Translations under genes and position numbers: made by a program
Shown: piece after piece, positions 1 to 10,289 of the stretch
How the letters are laid out: each line of letters begins with the position of its first letter
Numbering within the stretch: position 1 is the stretch's first letter
Assembly: GCF_018812025.1 (NCBI RefSeq)
Contig: NC_063049.1
Location: 11,909,537-11,973,536 of the forward strand
From: Megalobrama amblycephala
Taxonomy: Eukaryota > Chordata > Actinopteri > Cypriniformes > Xenocyprididae
Length of the DNA: 64,000 bases
Reading direction: 5' to 3'
Notes under the pieces: model-generated
The model's database searches: none
What the model saw: the letters and a program-made list of their open reading frames with translations, nothing else
What the model was told of the DNA's origin: nothing

Positions 1-300
1 TCTCCAGATCTTTCCTGATCTCTGTTTTCATGTTGCAGGTTAGCACAGAGTCTGTATCACTGTCCTGCAGATGTGACACAATCTTCCCCATCATAGGGAT
101 GACAGAAGAAAGTGTTGTCTCCTTCTCCTCACAGGGCATCAGTGAAGATACTTAGTGGGCCCAGGACCTCTTGCACTGTCTCCAGTGTGTTGATGTCTAT
201 GTCAGTTGGCATTAGGCACCCCTTATTCCTGTTTTCTGCTAAAGCAGCACAAATGGCTGTTCACAGAAACAGTCCACCATATCAAATGTAGAACCCCAGT
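1..300 (-). pseudogene. hAT transposase pseudogene, C-terminal piece
   Basis: Read on the minus strand, this piece carries the hAT-type motif WGSTFDMV near position 300 and, further on, SVIPMMGKIVSHLQD, as in the central to C-terminal part of Ac/ZBED-like hAT transposases. These enzymes are DDE cut-and-paste transposases. The reading frame has stops and shifts between the two motifs, so it is not functional. It continues the pieces at 3604-3668 and 5349-5975: the upstream piece ends in HKLVHDR, which joins to RWGST here once the LINE at 300-3603 is removed. The dimerisation region beyond position 1 lies outside the window. Confidence 0.75.
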
Positions 301-335
301 GGGCTCTATTTAAAGATGTCTATCAATGCAAGCAA

Positions 336-1193
336 GTGTCATTTGGTGATTACTTGTCTTTCGAATACTTGGGTATTGTGTTAAAAGGTGCTCCTCGCAT
401 TCTACTTATAGTTATCTACAGGCCTCCAAAATACTCTCCAGCCTTTGTGGAGGACTTTACAGAGCTGTTATCAGCAATTTCCTCTGAGTTTGACTGTTTT
501 GCTATTACTGGGGACTTTAACATCCACATAGAAAATGCAGAATCCAATATGGCAAAAGAAATCATAACTGTTTTGAATACTTTTGATCTGACTCAACATG
601 TACATGGACCTACACACAATCATGGACACACTCTAGATTTAATTATTAGTAAGGGTCTAAACATTTCTTCCATTGTCATTGAGGATGTAGCGCTATCTGA
701 TCATTTCTGTATTTTCTTTGATATATTTATCTCTCCGACTGTTGAAGCTAGATCTATCTCGGTCAAAAAGTGATGCTTAAATGAGAATACTAGTGCACTG
801 TTTATGAAGGCTATATCTTTAACACCAAGCATATCTGCAGACTCTGTTGATTTTCTCCTTGATTCTTTTAACTCAAAAGTACAGAATGTTATTGATAACA
901 TTGCTCCTGTGAAAGTCAGGAAGAAGAATGGCAGACAAAAAGCACCGTGGAGAAACTCAACAGCAGTGCAAAATATGAAAAGACAATGCAGAAAAGCTGA
1001 GCGCATGTGGCAAAAGACAAAACTTGGAATCCATTATAACATCTATAAAGATATTCTTCATGCTTTCAATGTGGAATTAGGTAAAGCTAGACAGACCTTC
1101 TTCTCAAATATAAACAGAAACTTAAACAACACCCGCACTCTTTTTGCTACTGTAGAGAGACTAACAAACCCCCCCAAGTCAGATTCCCAGTGA
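336..1193 (+). pseudogene. L2 ORF2 endonuclease region, broken
   Basis: This is the C-terminal half of the apurinic-like endonuclease that nicks target DNA for LINE integration. Visible landmarks are VIYRPP, the GDFNIH block carrying the catalytic D/N pair, GPTHNHGHTLDLII and SDHF with the catalytic D-H near the end. The N-terminal part (the TETWL region seen in the copy near 44780) is missing through 5' truncation. A stop at 771-773 interrupts the frame, which resumes around 804 with the basic linker between endonuclease and reverse transcriptase (RLTNPP at its end). A second stop precedes a frame change at 1194. Confidence 0.85.
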
Positions 1194-1194
1194 A

Positions 1195-2870
1195 ATGCTC
1201 TCAGACAGCAAATGCTGTGAGTTTGCTTCCTTCTTCTCTGAGAAAATTAATAATATCAGAAAGGCGATCAGCACATCCTTGAGCTGCACTGGGGTAAAAC
1301 AGATCAGATCACAACATCAGAAAGCAGCTATTATGTCTGTTTTCGAAGCAATTGATGGTAAAATTTTGGAAGAAACAGTACAGCACCTTAAAACATCAAC
1401 CTGCGCCCTTGACACACTTCCCACATCTTTTTTCAAAAGCATGTTTAACTGTTTAGAAGCAGATCTCCTAGAAGTGGTAAATGCCTCACTTCTCTCTGGG
1501 ACTTTTCCAAAATCCCTGAAAACTGCAGTTGTAAAGCCCCTCCTGAAAAAGAGCAATCTGAATAACACCATATTGAGCAACTACAGGCTTCCTTCCTTTC
1601 ATAGGCAGGATCATTGAAAAAGTTGTTTTCAATCAGCTGAACAAGTTCTTAAGCTTGAATGGATACTTTAACAACTTTCAATCTGGTTTCCGACCGCATC
1701 ACAGCACAGAGACAGCACTCATAAAGATAATAAATGATATTCGCCTAAACACCGATTCAGGTAAATTATCAGTGCTGGTTCTTCTCGACCTCAGTGCTGC
1801 GTTTGACACTGTCGATCACAACATTCTTCTTGACAGGCTCGAAAACTGGGTTGAGCTTTCTGGGATGGTCCTTTAATGGTTCAGGTCATACTTAGAAGGG
1901 AGAGGTTATTATGTGAGTATCGGTGACCATAAGTCTGAGTGGACATCCATGACATGCGGAGTCCCTCAAGGTTCAATTCTTGCACCCCTCCTGTTCAACC
2001 TATATATGCTGCCACTGAGCCAAATAATGAGAAAGAACCAAATTGCATATCACAGCTATGCAGATGACACCCAGATTTACCTAGCCCTATCACCTAACGA
2101 CTACAGCCCCATTGACTCCCTGTGCCAATGCATTGATGAAATTAAAAATTGGATGTGCCTAAACTTCCTTCAGTTAAACAAAGACAAAACTGAAATCATT
2201 GCGTTTGGAAACAAAGATGAAGTTCTCAAAGTGAACACATATCTTCACGCCAGGGGTCAAGCAACTAAAAATCAAGTCAGGAATCTTGGTGTGATTTTGG
2301 AGTCAGACCTGAGTTTCAGTAGCCATGTAAAGACAATAACTAAATCAGCATATTATCATCTCAAAAATATTGCAAGAATTAGATGCTTTGTCTCCAGTCA
2401 AGACTTAGAGAAACTTGTTCATGCTTTCATCACCAGCCGGGTGGATTATTGTAATGGGCTCCTCACTGGCCTTCCCAAAAAGACAATAAGACAGCTGCAG
2501 CTCGTACAGAACGCTGCTGCCAGGATTCTGAGCCCGAAAACATGAACACATCACACCAGTCCTCAGGTCCTTGCACTGGCTTCCAGTTGCATTTAGAATT
2601 GATTTTAAAGTACTGTTACTTGTTTATAAATCACTCAATGGCCTAGGACCTCAATACATTGCAGATATGCTCATAGAATATAAACCTAACAGATCACTCA
2701 GATCATCAGGATCAAGTCATTTAGAAATACCAAGGCTTCACTCAAAGCAAGGAGAGTCTGCTTTTAGCTGTTACGCCAGCCGCAGCTGGAACCAGCTTCC
2801 AGAAGAGATCAGGTGTGCTCCAACAGTAGCCACATTCAAATCCAGACTCAAAACACATATTTTTATCTAA
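1195..2870 (+). pseudogene. L2 ORF2 reverse transcriptase, broken
   Basis: This is the RNA-dependent DNA polymerase of the L2 LINE. In order there are AVVKPLLKK, NYR (damaged at about 1585), FQSGFRPHHSTETAL, LLDLSAAFDTVDHN with the first catalytic Asp, GVPQGSILAPLLFNLYM, and the catalytic box HSYADDTQIYL near 2060. The thumb and C-terminal landmarks are NLGVILESDLSF, LHWLPVAFRIDFK and a final LKTHIFI. Frame changes occur near 1600 and 2545, and a nonsense codon at 1874-1876, so no functional enzyme can be made. The YADD box itself is intact. Confidence 0.9.
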
Positions 2871-3034
2871 GCATTTGCTGATTGAGCACTGTGCTATGTC
2901 CGAACTGTTTGCACTTTATTTTATATGTATTATCTTTTTATTCTTTAATTCCTTTTCCTGTTTTTATTTCATTTTTAATGTATTTTATATATTTTATGTA
3001 TCATCTTGTTATTCTGACTTTTAATGCATTTTAA

Positions 3035-3480
3035 ATATTGCTGTCTGGTTGAAAGAGCTGGGAGAATTAGGAAGAAAGTGATTAGGTTAAAATTTGGATA
3101 AGGGGACAAACCATGGGGAAATTTGAGCTGTAGTGCATGGTTAAGATATCTCTGGATTACAGTCAGGACACTTTCCAAAGGGGGAAATTTCCAAATGGGA
3201 AATTTGAACTGCGTTGCATAGATAAGATATCTCTGGAAGGGGGATTAGGGCTGTGTGGTGCAGTTTGAGGTGTCTTGGCAAAAGGGGAGATTGAAAATTT
3301 GTTTATCAGTTTGAAGTGCCTTAATAGGTAGCAGTCCTGTTGTGTGAGGAAGATCCATTCAGATCCGCTCTGATGGATAGATCCGTTAAGATCCACTCTG
3401 ACGGACAACAACAACAACAACAAAAACTCCCTAAGACTTCCTAGCTCTTCCATCCAGATAGCAAAATTCTCTGTTTTTAC
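3035..3480. other. unclassified insert within the L2 3' UTR
   Basis: The AT-rich L2 3' UTR before 3035 and after 3480 reads as one continuous style, whereas this block is G-rich and purine-rich. It contains two diverged copies of a segment ending in AAGATATCTCTGGA (about 3145 and 3225, ~82 bases apart), a GATCC-containing reiteration at 3350-3400 and a (CAA)n run at 3405-3423. I recognise no family. It may be a separate insertion or a variable part of the LINE 3' UTR. Confidence 0.35.
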
Positions 3481-3576
3481 TGTTATTTCTATTCCTTATG
3501 TTCTATTTTTATTATTCTTCTTTATGTAAAGCACTTTGAATTACCATTGTGTATGAAATGTGCTATACAAATAAAA

Positions 3577-3601
3577 TTGCCTTGCCTTGCCTTGCCTTGC
3601 C
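3577..3601 (+). repeat. (TTGCC)n LINE tail
   Basis: This short tandem repeat directly follows CTATACAAATAAAA and marks the 3' terminus of the L2 element. The same terminus in reverse, with CAAGG units, occurs at 59177-59188, which supports it being the family tail rather than a chance microsatellite. Confidence 0.85.
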
Positions 3602-3603
3602 TA

Positions 3604-3668
3604 GGTCTGTCATGAACCAGCTTGTGAAAAGCCTTTTCATTTTGTTAGATCTAGAAAATGCACATAGT
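3604..3668 (-). pseudogene. hAT transposase pseudogene, short middle piece
   Basis: Sixty-five bases of hAT transposase are trapped between the L2 and the foldback element. On the minus strand one frame reads AFHKLVHDRP, matching the HKLIHD-type block that stands just before the TRWGST motif of Ac-like hAT enzymes. Its right edge includes ATAGT, which recurs immediately after the foldback element at 5344-5348. Confidence 0.65.
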
Positions 3669-4163
3669 AGCTGTGTCCCAATTCAGGGGACGCGCACTTC
3701 GAAGTGCATGAAAGGGGTGGGGTTTTGGAGTGGAGGATTGCCAGGTCTGCGCAACAAAAACATCCCAAAAGTAGTGTAATCACAGCACAAGTTAAAAGTA
3801 TCCCAATCCCAGACATGGCAACAATGAGCCGAGCGTCGTTACATGGCTATCGGCTGTGTGACAGACAGAGACAGTTGACGTTTATGTGTGCATTTTAAAG
3901 TTTTATGACTTTCTTTTGGGTTTTGACATGCTTCACTGCCAGCGACGACGGGACACTGGACCAAAATATGTATGGTTAAACTATGTAATGTTTTATATCG
4001 TTAGCAATAGTTAACCTTGTTTTGTTTTTTTATGTTAAATTATGTTACATTTATGTTAACTGTGAAAATATATACATTCATATTTATACATTTATTCTGT
4101 ATTTAAGTCTGAAATTAAAATACAGTACTTTAGGATTTTATTTGAATACTGCACTCCATCTTA
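3669..4163 (+). repeat. left inverted arm of the foldback element
   Basis: This arm pairs with 4855-5343. The match starts at AGCTGTGTCCC and ends around ACTCCATCTTAG, with about one difference per 15-20 bases by eye. Within it, GCACTTCGAAGTGC is itself a perfect short palindrome. Confidence 0.85.
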
Positions 4164-4854
4164 GTGACAAATATTGTATTTATGAAAAACAGATTACAGT
4201 TTGATTTAGATATTGGTGAACACGGGGCATTGCTTACATTTATGTGAATTCACACAGAACTCCTGTCGTCACTGGCGCGCAATGAATTGTGGGATAGTGT
4301 AGACCGCGAAGTGTCTTGAAATCGGCGCTTCATTCCACTGGGAAACGGGGAGGGTGCACTTGAAATCGCTCTCGAATTACATCATCCCTCCTCGCGCCAC
4401 GGTGAATCGCACTGCAAAGGCTGCTTTCCCCCCACTTTTCTCAAGAACAGAATAGTGCATAAAATGGGCACATTAAAATGTCGATATCAATATTATTTAA
4501 ATGTAACTTTGTCAATGAAACAGCCTAATTTCTGTAGCTACAGCTAATTTTTGTGATGTATTTATTTGTAAATGAGCCAGAGTAATTTCTGTTACTATAA
4601 TTTCTGTTCGATTTATTTATTTTTTTTACACATGTTCACGTCTGTAAATAAAAGAATTGTTCTGTTCATTGTTTATTTCTTTTATGCAACTTATAATTTT
4701 ACATGAAACATTATACATATACAACATATACAGTCATTTTTTTCATCATGTAAATTAAATATTTTTACATTAAAATACATCGTTCTATACATTACATAAC
4801 GTACCTTTACAACTGTTTACAACAGAACTTAGGTTGAACATCATAAACAACAAC

Positions 4855-5343
4855 TGAGATGGAGTGCAGTTGAATACAATCCTAAAGTACTGTATTTTAA
4901 TTCAGACTTAAATACAGAATAAATGTATAAATATGAATGTATATATTTTCACAGTTAACATAATTTAACATTATTTAACATAAAAAACAAACAAGGTTAA
5001 CTATTGCTAACAATATAAAACATTACATAGTTTAACCATACATATTTTGGTCCAGTGTCCCGTCGTCGCCGGCAGTGAAGCATGTCAAAACCCAATAGAA
5101 AGTCATAAAACTTTAAAATGCACACATAAACGTCAACTGTCTCTGTCTGTCACACAGCCGCTAGCCTTGTAACGACGCTCGGCTCATTGTTGCCATGTCT
5201 GGGATTGGGATACTTTTACACTTGTGCTGTGACTACGCGACTTTTGGGATGTTTTTGTTGCGCAGACCTGGCAACCCTCCACTCCAAAACCCCACCCCTT
5301 TCATGCACTTCGAAGTGCGCGGCCCCTGAATTGGGACACAGCT
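4855..5343 (-). repeat. right inverted arm of the foldback element
   Basis: This is the reverse complement of 3669-4163, ending GGGACACAGCT directly before ATAGT. The palindrome GCACTTCGAAGTGC is preserved here too. Confidence 0.85.
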
Positions 5344-5348
5344 ATAGT

Positions 5349-5975
5349 CTTTCTAAGCCGTGACAGACACAATGCCACATGGTCCAGGCTTGTAGCCTTG
5401 TTCACCGCCAGATGTAGGTTGTGGCTAAAGCAGGGAACCCAGTGGTAAGACTTTCCCTTAAACGATTTGATGTTTGAGGATGTTGTGAATCCGTTGTGAT
5501 TTCACTCAGGCTTGTCATATCCAGTTTCCATGTTTGAGTTACTGTTTCTTCAAGGACCTCCCTAATGTTCTCTCCTGTGTGATCTGAATGCATTGCTGCA
5601 CATCCAAGACACCAGGACTGCATTTCCCAAGTGTCACTAATGAACTGAATTGTAAAAGCCAGTCTACTGTTCGTCTTGTCCAAAGGTCTGTTGTACAAGC
5701 AAAGTAAGGCTGGTTGGACAGTTGTGATTCAAGCACAGACCTTGTTTCAATGTACAATGTGGGAATCTCTTTCTCAGTAAAGTATTTTCTCCTTGGCATC
5801 TCGTATCAACAAGCTGTTCCACAATAACAGATAAACTCTGCAACAGCCCTGTTGAATCTTTTTGCTTCTTTGGAGTGGCTTTCATATTTTCTTGTTTCCG
5901 CTAGTACTTCTGAAATAGTAGGCTGGCTACCTGAAGCCGAAGGAGCTTTTTTTGATCCTTTCTGTGGGTGTCAAA
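5349..5975 (-). pseudogene. hAT transposase pseudogene, N-terminal to central piece
   Basis: Minus-strand blocks appear in the normal hAT order: QPTISEVLAETRKY, then RRKYFTEKEIPTLY, then YFACTTDLWTRRT (the first catalytic Asp lies in the TTDLW block), then HTGENIREVL, then ITTD, then FSHNLHLAVNKA (the HNLHL block). These are diagnostic of Ac/ZBED-like hAT transposases. The blocks lie in different frames, with at least three shifts, so the copy is dead. A BED zinc finger expected upstream was not found before about 5975. The copy continues at 3604-3668 and 1-300. Confidence 0.85.
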
Positions 5976-6597
5976 AGGAGGAATAATGAAATTACACACA
6001 AAACATTATCTGTCATGCATCACCAGAGAACAATCAACATTTATAACATTTATTAATCTTGGTTATTGTTAGGTTTGTGTTTGGGTTTATATTAGTTTAA
6101 TGCACAAAGTAATGTTAACATGCTAAACATTATAAATATTAGTATATTTATAAATAATTACTGATTGACTTAGATTAATAAATGCTATAATACTGTTAGT
6201 TCAGGTTACCTGATGAATTTTGACAAATATAGCTTCATCGTAAAGTGTTCATATTAGTAATATTCATAGGCTATTATTATTTCTCTCTCTCATTCTTTCT
6301 CAACTGCTTCCTCTAGGTGTCGCCGCAGCTGCAGTAATATGCCTTTCATATTACTATCAGTAATACTAAAATTAATATTACTAATCTCTTTATTCATTCA
6401 AATTCAATTAATATGATTGTTTGCAACAAGTTCAAGTATTATAAGACCTAATCTTCATTGGTTATAGCGTGTCACAACCAGTATTTTTTCAGTACGGTAT
6501 ACTACGCATCGCTAAACTCACATTAGGGGTAGGAATCTTTTGGAATCTCACGATTCAATTTGTATCGATTGGGGTCACAATGTATGGTTTACTGTAG
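5976..6597. other. non-coding AT-rich stretch with a repeat remnant
   Basis: There is no gene here. About 6040-6215 (ATTTATTAATCTTGGTTATTG ... GATTAATAAATGC) resembles the AT-rich interspersed repeat seen more clearly at 9023-9200 and 60595-60897. 6510-6597 may be the edge of another repeat, because CACGATTCAATTTG before the L2 and CGATTCGATTTAAA after it (8575) look alike. Confidence 0.4.
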
Positions 6598-7193
6598 TCA
6601 GGCGGATCCGGGCCATATCCAGGTCAGGTTGAGGACCTGCGCCTAGACACGAAGACAACACAGCCCTGAAGTATCAGCAGAGATTGTCAACTAGATCCCT
6701 GTGAAGGCCTCACCGACATGACAGCCAGTGGCACAGATTCCCAACAAACTGTCCCATACCGGCATGATTATACAATCTTCAACTAGATGGAACTGGGTTA
6801 AATATTTTGACTGTTGCAATCACATTCGGACTTATGACCTGTAAAGCTGCCTGAATTATTATGAAGCACTGTTCGCTGCTGGCCAGAACTGGCCCCCCAG
6901 GCTGGTTTTTCCCAAGGGTTTTTTTTTTCTCCACTTTTATCACCTGTTTGTCACCTGATGTCAACTTTTGTAGTTTGGGTTCCTTGCTGGTGCCGCCTTT
7001 TGGCTTGCTTAGTTAGGGACACTTGATATTCAACAGTGTTTTTGATCTGTCTGCATTGACACCATTGTATGCAAATTGAACTGAGCTGAACAATGACATC
7101 ACTGTTTTCTCCAGTGCTGATATATAGATAAATTAACTAAATTAATAACTATTGATTTTTACAATAGAATGAATCACTACTGAATTTATTTAA

Positions 7194-8438
7194 AAGGATA
7201 GTTCACCCAAAAAATGAAAATTTGATGTTTATCTGCTTACCCCCAGGGCATCCAAGATGTAGGTAACTTTGTTTCTTCAGTAGAACACACATGATGATTT
7301 TTAACTCCAACCGTTGCGGTCTGTCAGTCATATAATGCATGTCAATGGTAACAAAATCTATAAGAGTAAAAAAAACATGCACAGACAAATCCACATTGAT
7401 GGCGAAACGATCGGTTTGTGTGAGAAACCAAACAGTATTTATATAATATTTTACCTCTAATACACCACTATGTCCAACTGCCTTGAGCGCTCGAACGGCA
7501 TCCGGTGCATGAGGTTTGTATGAGCTCTGGCATAGTTTACACAAGCGCCGGAAGTTATCTCTCACGCGTCTATGTCACACGTTGTTTACACAGTGCACAA
7601 ACATTGTAGGTACGACGGCTAATCAAAATGGTACGTACTTGCGCTTATCCGGATTGTTCAAACCGACATAAAACTGAAAGATTACGTTCTCTCCTGCGAA
7701 CTCATTCGGGAGTGGTGACTTTCCATGTATTCCCAACTTCTGAGCCTGCTCGCATGAAGTTATGGTCGATTGATATCCAGCCGAAGAGCAACACACCCAT
7801 TAACGTACTACAGTTGTTGAGGGTCTACAGCGATCATTTTTCACCTGATGATTTTACATACCCAGGAAAGGGACACGTACAACTTAAACCATCAGCTGTG
7901 CCTTTGGTTTTTCCATATCCAACTGAGGTATGTGAACAAGATCTTTGTATGTGTCCTTTTTATTTGTAAAGTTGCCCTTACAAAAAGTAACAAAATAAAA
8001 GTTTTGATGTAATAAAACCATGTTTTTTAGTGGTTTACTTCCATTTGTATAACAACTGTTGTATACAGGCACCATGTTTAAACTACGCCAGAGCGCGTAC
8101 ACACCTCGCACACTGGATGCTGTGTGCGCTCAAGGCATTTGGACATAGTGGTGTATTAGAGGTAGAAAATTATATAAATACTGTTCAGTTTCTCACACAA
8201 ACCGATTGTTTCGTGTCTTAGGGCATCAATGTGTCGTCACAAGCCACAGGATTTAATTTGGATTTGTCTGTGCATGTTATGTTACCATTAACATGCATTA
8301 TAAGACTGGCAGACTGCAACGTTTTGAGTTAAAAATGATCATTTGTGTTCTACTGAAGAAACAAAGTCACCTACATCTTGGATGCCCTGAGGGTAAGCAG
8401 ATAAACATCAAATTTTCATTTTTGGGTGAACTATTCCT
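7194..8438. mobile_element. Kolobok-like DNA transposon, decayed
   Basis: The ends are AAGGATAGTTCACCC and its near-exact inverse GGGTGAACTATTCCT, with TTAA on both sides (7190-7193 and 8439-8442). The inverted similarity runs deep, roughly 7194-7510 against 8118-8438. TTAA target sites fit Kolobok and piggyBac. The THAP-domain reading frame inside (7628-7969) favours Kolobok, whose transposases are known to carry THAP fingers. Only ~0.6 kb lies between the long ends, too little for a full transposase. Confidence 0.82.
7628..7969 (+). CDS. THAP-domain reading frame, transposase N-terminus, probably dead
   Basis: This 113-residue frame starts MVRTCAYPDCSNR and has the THAP features CxxxxC, FHVFP, a central Trp (KLW), SDHF and LKPSAVP. 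THAP is a C2CH zinc finger that binds the transposon ends. The third zinc ligand appears lost: where family members have C in the CSDHF block this copy has Y (YSDHF, codon TAC at about 7829). No catalytic domain follows before the right inverted repeat. The start ATG is at the usual THAP position. It looks like the remnant of an autonomous Kolobok transposase; a domesticated THAP protein is unlikely given the lost ligand. Confidence 0.7.
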   Translation: MVRTCAYPDCSNRHKTERLRSLLRTHSGVVTFHVFPTSEPARMKLWSIDIQPKSNTPINVLQLLRVYSDHFSPDDFTYPGKGHVQLKPSAVPLVFPYPTEVCEQDLCMCPFYL

Positions 8439-8651
8439 TTAAGCTGGTCGATGACACCATTTTCTTTAAGAGCTGCTGTCTAGCCAAAATTATTTACCAG
8501 TTATCACTGTAAAGCTGCTTTGACACAATCTGCATTATAAAAAGCGCTATATAAATAAAGGTGACTTGACCGGACGATTCGATTTAAAATTGATTTTCAA
8601 TTCAATTCATGCATAGATTTGATTTTTAGATTTGAATTTAAACATTGAGGT

Positions 8652-9251
8652 TAGGGTTGTGACGAGACAGGTAGCTCACGAGACGAGACACGAGATTTTT
8701 ACACACTATTTTTAAGAAATCCTCAAAGATGAAATACATGATTAGAAAAATAATCTGCAGGTGTATTTGAAATGTTTTAACTAATCATCTTGTAATTAAT
8801 GTAATTTCAGTTCTACTTTCTGAGTATGAATTATAATATGCAGTAAAAGACAACATTCAAGCATTGTAAAACGTTTTGCCGCAAACTGGCTTCTCTCCTG
8901 TATGATTTCATACAAGTCTCTTCAGACCTTACTGTACATGATTTATGAGCTTCTACAACTTTCAACCTCCTAACTGAACTCCTTTCCACAAATTGACCAT
9001 AGAAATAAAAACAGTATAAATAAAAATGGTAACATTTTACAGTTAAGGTCTCATTTATTAACATTAATGTATTAACCAGCATCAACAATGAGCAATATCA
9101 TTGCTACAGTATTTATTAATCTTTGTTAATATTAGTTAAACATAAAAATTGTCATTCATGGTTAGTTCATGATAGTGCATTACACAACTTTTTATTTACT
9201 AACAATTTAATCTTGCGAGATCTCGTGACATGAGATTTCGTCACACCCCTA
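8652..9251. mobile_element. non-autonomous hAT-type element, 600 bp
   Basis: The ends are TAGGGTTGTGACG and the inverse TCACACCCCTA. The 8 bp flanks ATTGAGGT (8644-8651) and ATTGATGT (9252-9259) differ at one base, which fits the 8 bp duplication of hAT elements. Several CACGAG/CTCGTG-type blocks lie just inside both ends. The middle (about 9023-9200) is an AT-rich interspersed repeat that also occurs at 60595-60897 in reverse, so it may be a nested element. Confidence 0.8.
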
Positions 9252-9259
9252 ATTGATGT

Positions 9260-10051
9260 TTATTTTATTTGAAGTCAAATTTAAATTTAAAGTGAAAAAC
9301 TAAAGGAAACTAAATTATTAATTTAATTTAAAGGATTAGTTCAACCAAAGGAACAATGCAGTGGTGTGTGGAAAGATGAACTGATGCATGCCCTCTAGAT
9401 CCTTCACAGAACCAGCTGATCTAAAACTGTGGTTCACAAACCTTTGTCCCCCCCCTTACATATAAGAGCACCTGTGCCCCTAATTGACTGATATTAAAAA
9501 CTCACAGCGGCAATTAAACTTGAATTTTTAAGTATGTTATTGTTCTACTTCAATCAGTTTATAAATCTAAATATATAACTCTTTTAGATTTTAATGTTTT
9601 ATTCATAATAAATTACATTTCCTGTCTTTTAATTTTGTAGGAAATTGGTAAAATTAGTTATAGCCTATTGTTTACATGGTACATTTTTGCCATGATGGTT
9701 ATTATATTGCATTTGCAACAGGTTTGTTTTGGCTTTTTTGTGATATCTGGCACTTTAATGAAGAGGAGGAAACACTGCCATTTGATTGGGACTCAGGAAT
9801 TATTTAGTGAAGTATCATTTAAATTAGACATTGCAGTTGCTGCCGGCACTCAGCTTTCCATGTTCTCTCGTGGTATGAGCGTGTGCGTCTATTCATCATT
9901 ATTATGTGTGACGAAATGTATGTGAGCATCAAGTTGAGGCAGAGATTATCAGCTGGTTCTGATTGATGGCTGACCGCTGGTGTTGTACGCGCTGCTGTAT
10001 TGTCAACATTTAGTGATTTAGCCTCACGATACATTCGCTTTTACCAGCAAG
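9260..10051. other. non-coding stretch
   Basis: I see no gene. It is AT-rich with a short C run at 9449-9457 and no inverted ends I could pair. Reading frames here are short and show no domain. Confidence 0.4.
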
Positions 10052-10289
10052 TACAGTGCACAGCATAAATGAGTACACCCCTCTGAACAAATACAGAAGA
10101 TGTATTTTCTTTATGATCACTAATATTCATGGAAAGAGGGCAAAACTAAAATCTATTAAACATATACATAATAAAAACTGAGAAATATATGTCATTAATA
10201 GACATAAAATAAGTAAATTAGCCAATTTTGTTTAAATTTAGGATTGCATAAATGAGTACACCCTAGATTTAATTCAACAAATGTATAAT

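Larger units (their letters stand above)
300..3603 (+). mobile_element. L2-clade LINE, 5'-truncated and decayed
   Basis: This is a non-LTR retrotransposon of the L2 (CR1-like) group. It holds the C-terminal part of an AP endonuclease, a complete but broken reverse transcriptase, an AT-rich 3' UTR and a terminal (TTGCC)n tail at 3577-3601 after AAATAAAA. A 5' truncation inside the endonuclease is typical of incomplete target-primed reverse transcription. Both ends lie in hAT transposase sequence, so the LINE inserted into an existing hAT copy. No clear target-site duplication could be read at the junctions. The exact left boundary is uncertain by about 10 bases. Confidence 0.88.
3669..5343. 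mobile_element. large foldback DNA element, ~490 bp inverted arms
   Basis: The two ends are long inverted copies beginning AGCTGTGTCCCAATTC. The left arm is about 3669-4163 and the right arm about 4855-5343; they differ by scattered substitutions. The flanks carry ATAGT on both sides (3664-3668 and 5344-5348), consistent with a target-site duplication. If the ends are drawn one or two bases further out the duplication would be TAG instead, so the superfamily is open: a 3 bp site would suit PIF/Harbinger. The ~690 bp centre has no coding capacity I can see, so this is non-autonomous. It sits inside the hAT transposase pseudogene. Confidence 0.8.
6598..8574 (+). mobile_element. L2-type LINE 3' end, split by a TTAA element
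   Basis: Segments 6598-7189 and 8443-8574 together make the 3' UTR of an L2-type LINE; no coding part remains. The same order of landmarks occurs in the copies ending at 37243 and 49838: CCATATCCAG..., TCCCAAGG followed by a T run, TTGGCTTGCTTAGTT, CATCACTGTTTTCTCCAG, then TGTAAAGCTGCTTTGACA, GCGCTATATAAATAAA and a TGACTTGAC tail. The break at TTAA (7190-7193) is the insertion site of the element at 7194-8438. Confidence 0.8.
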
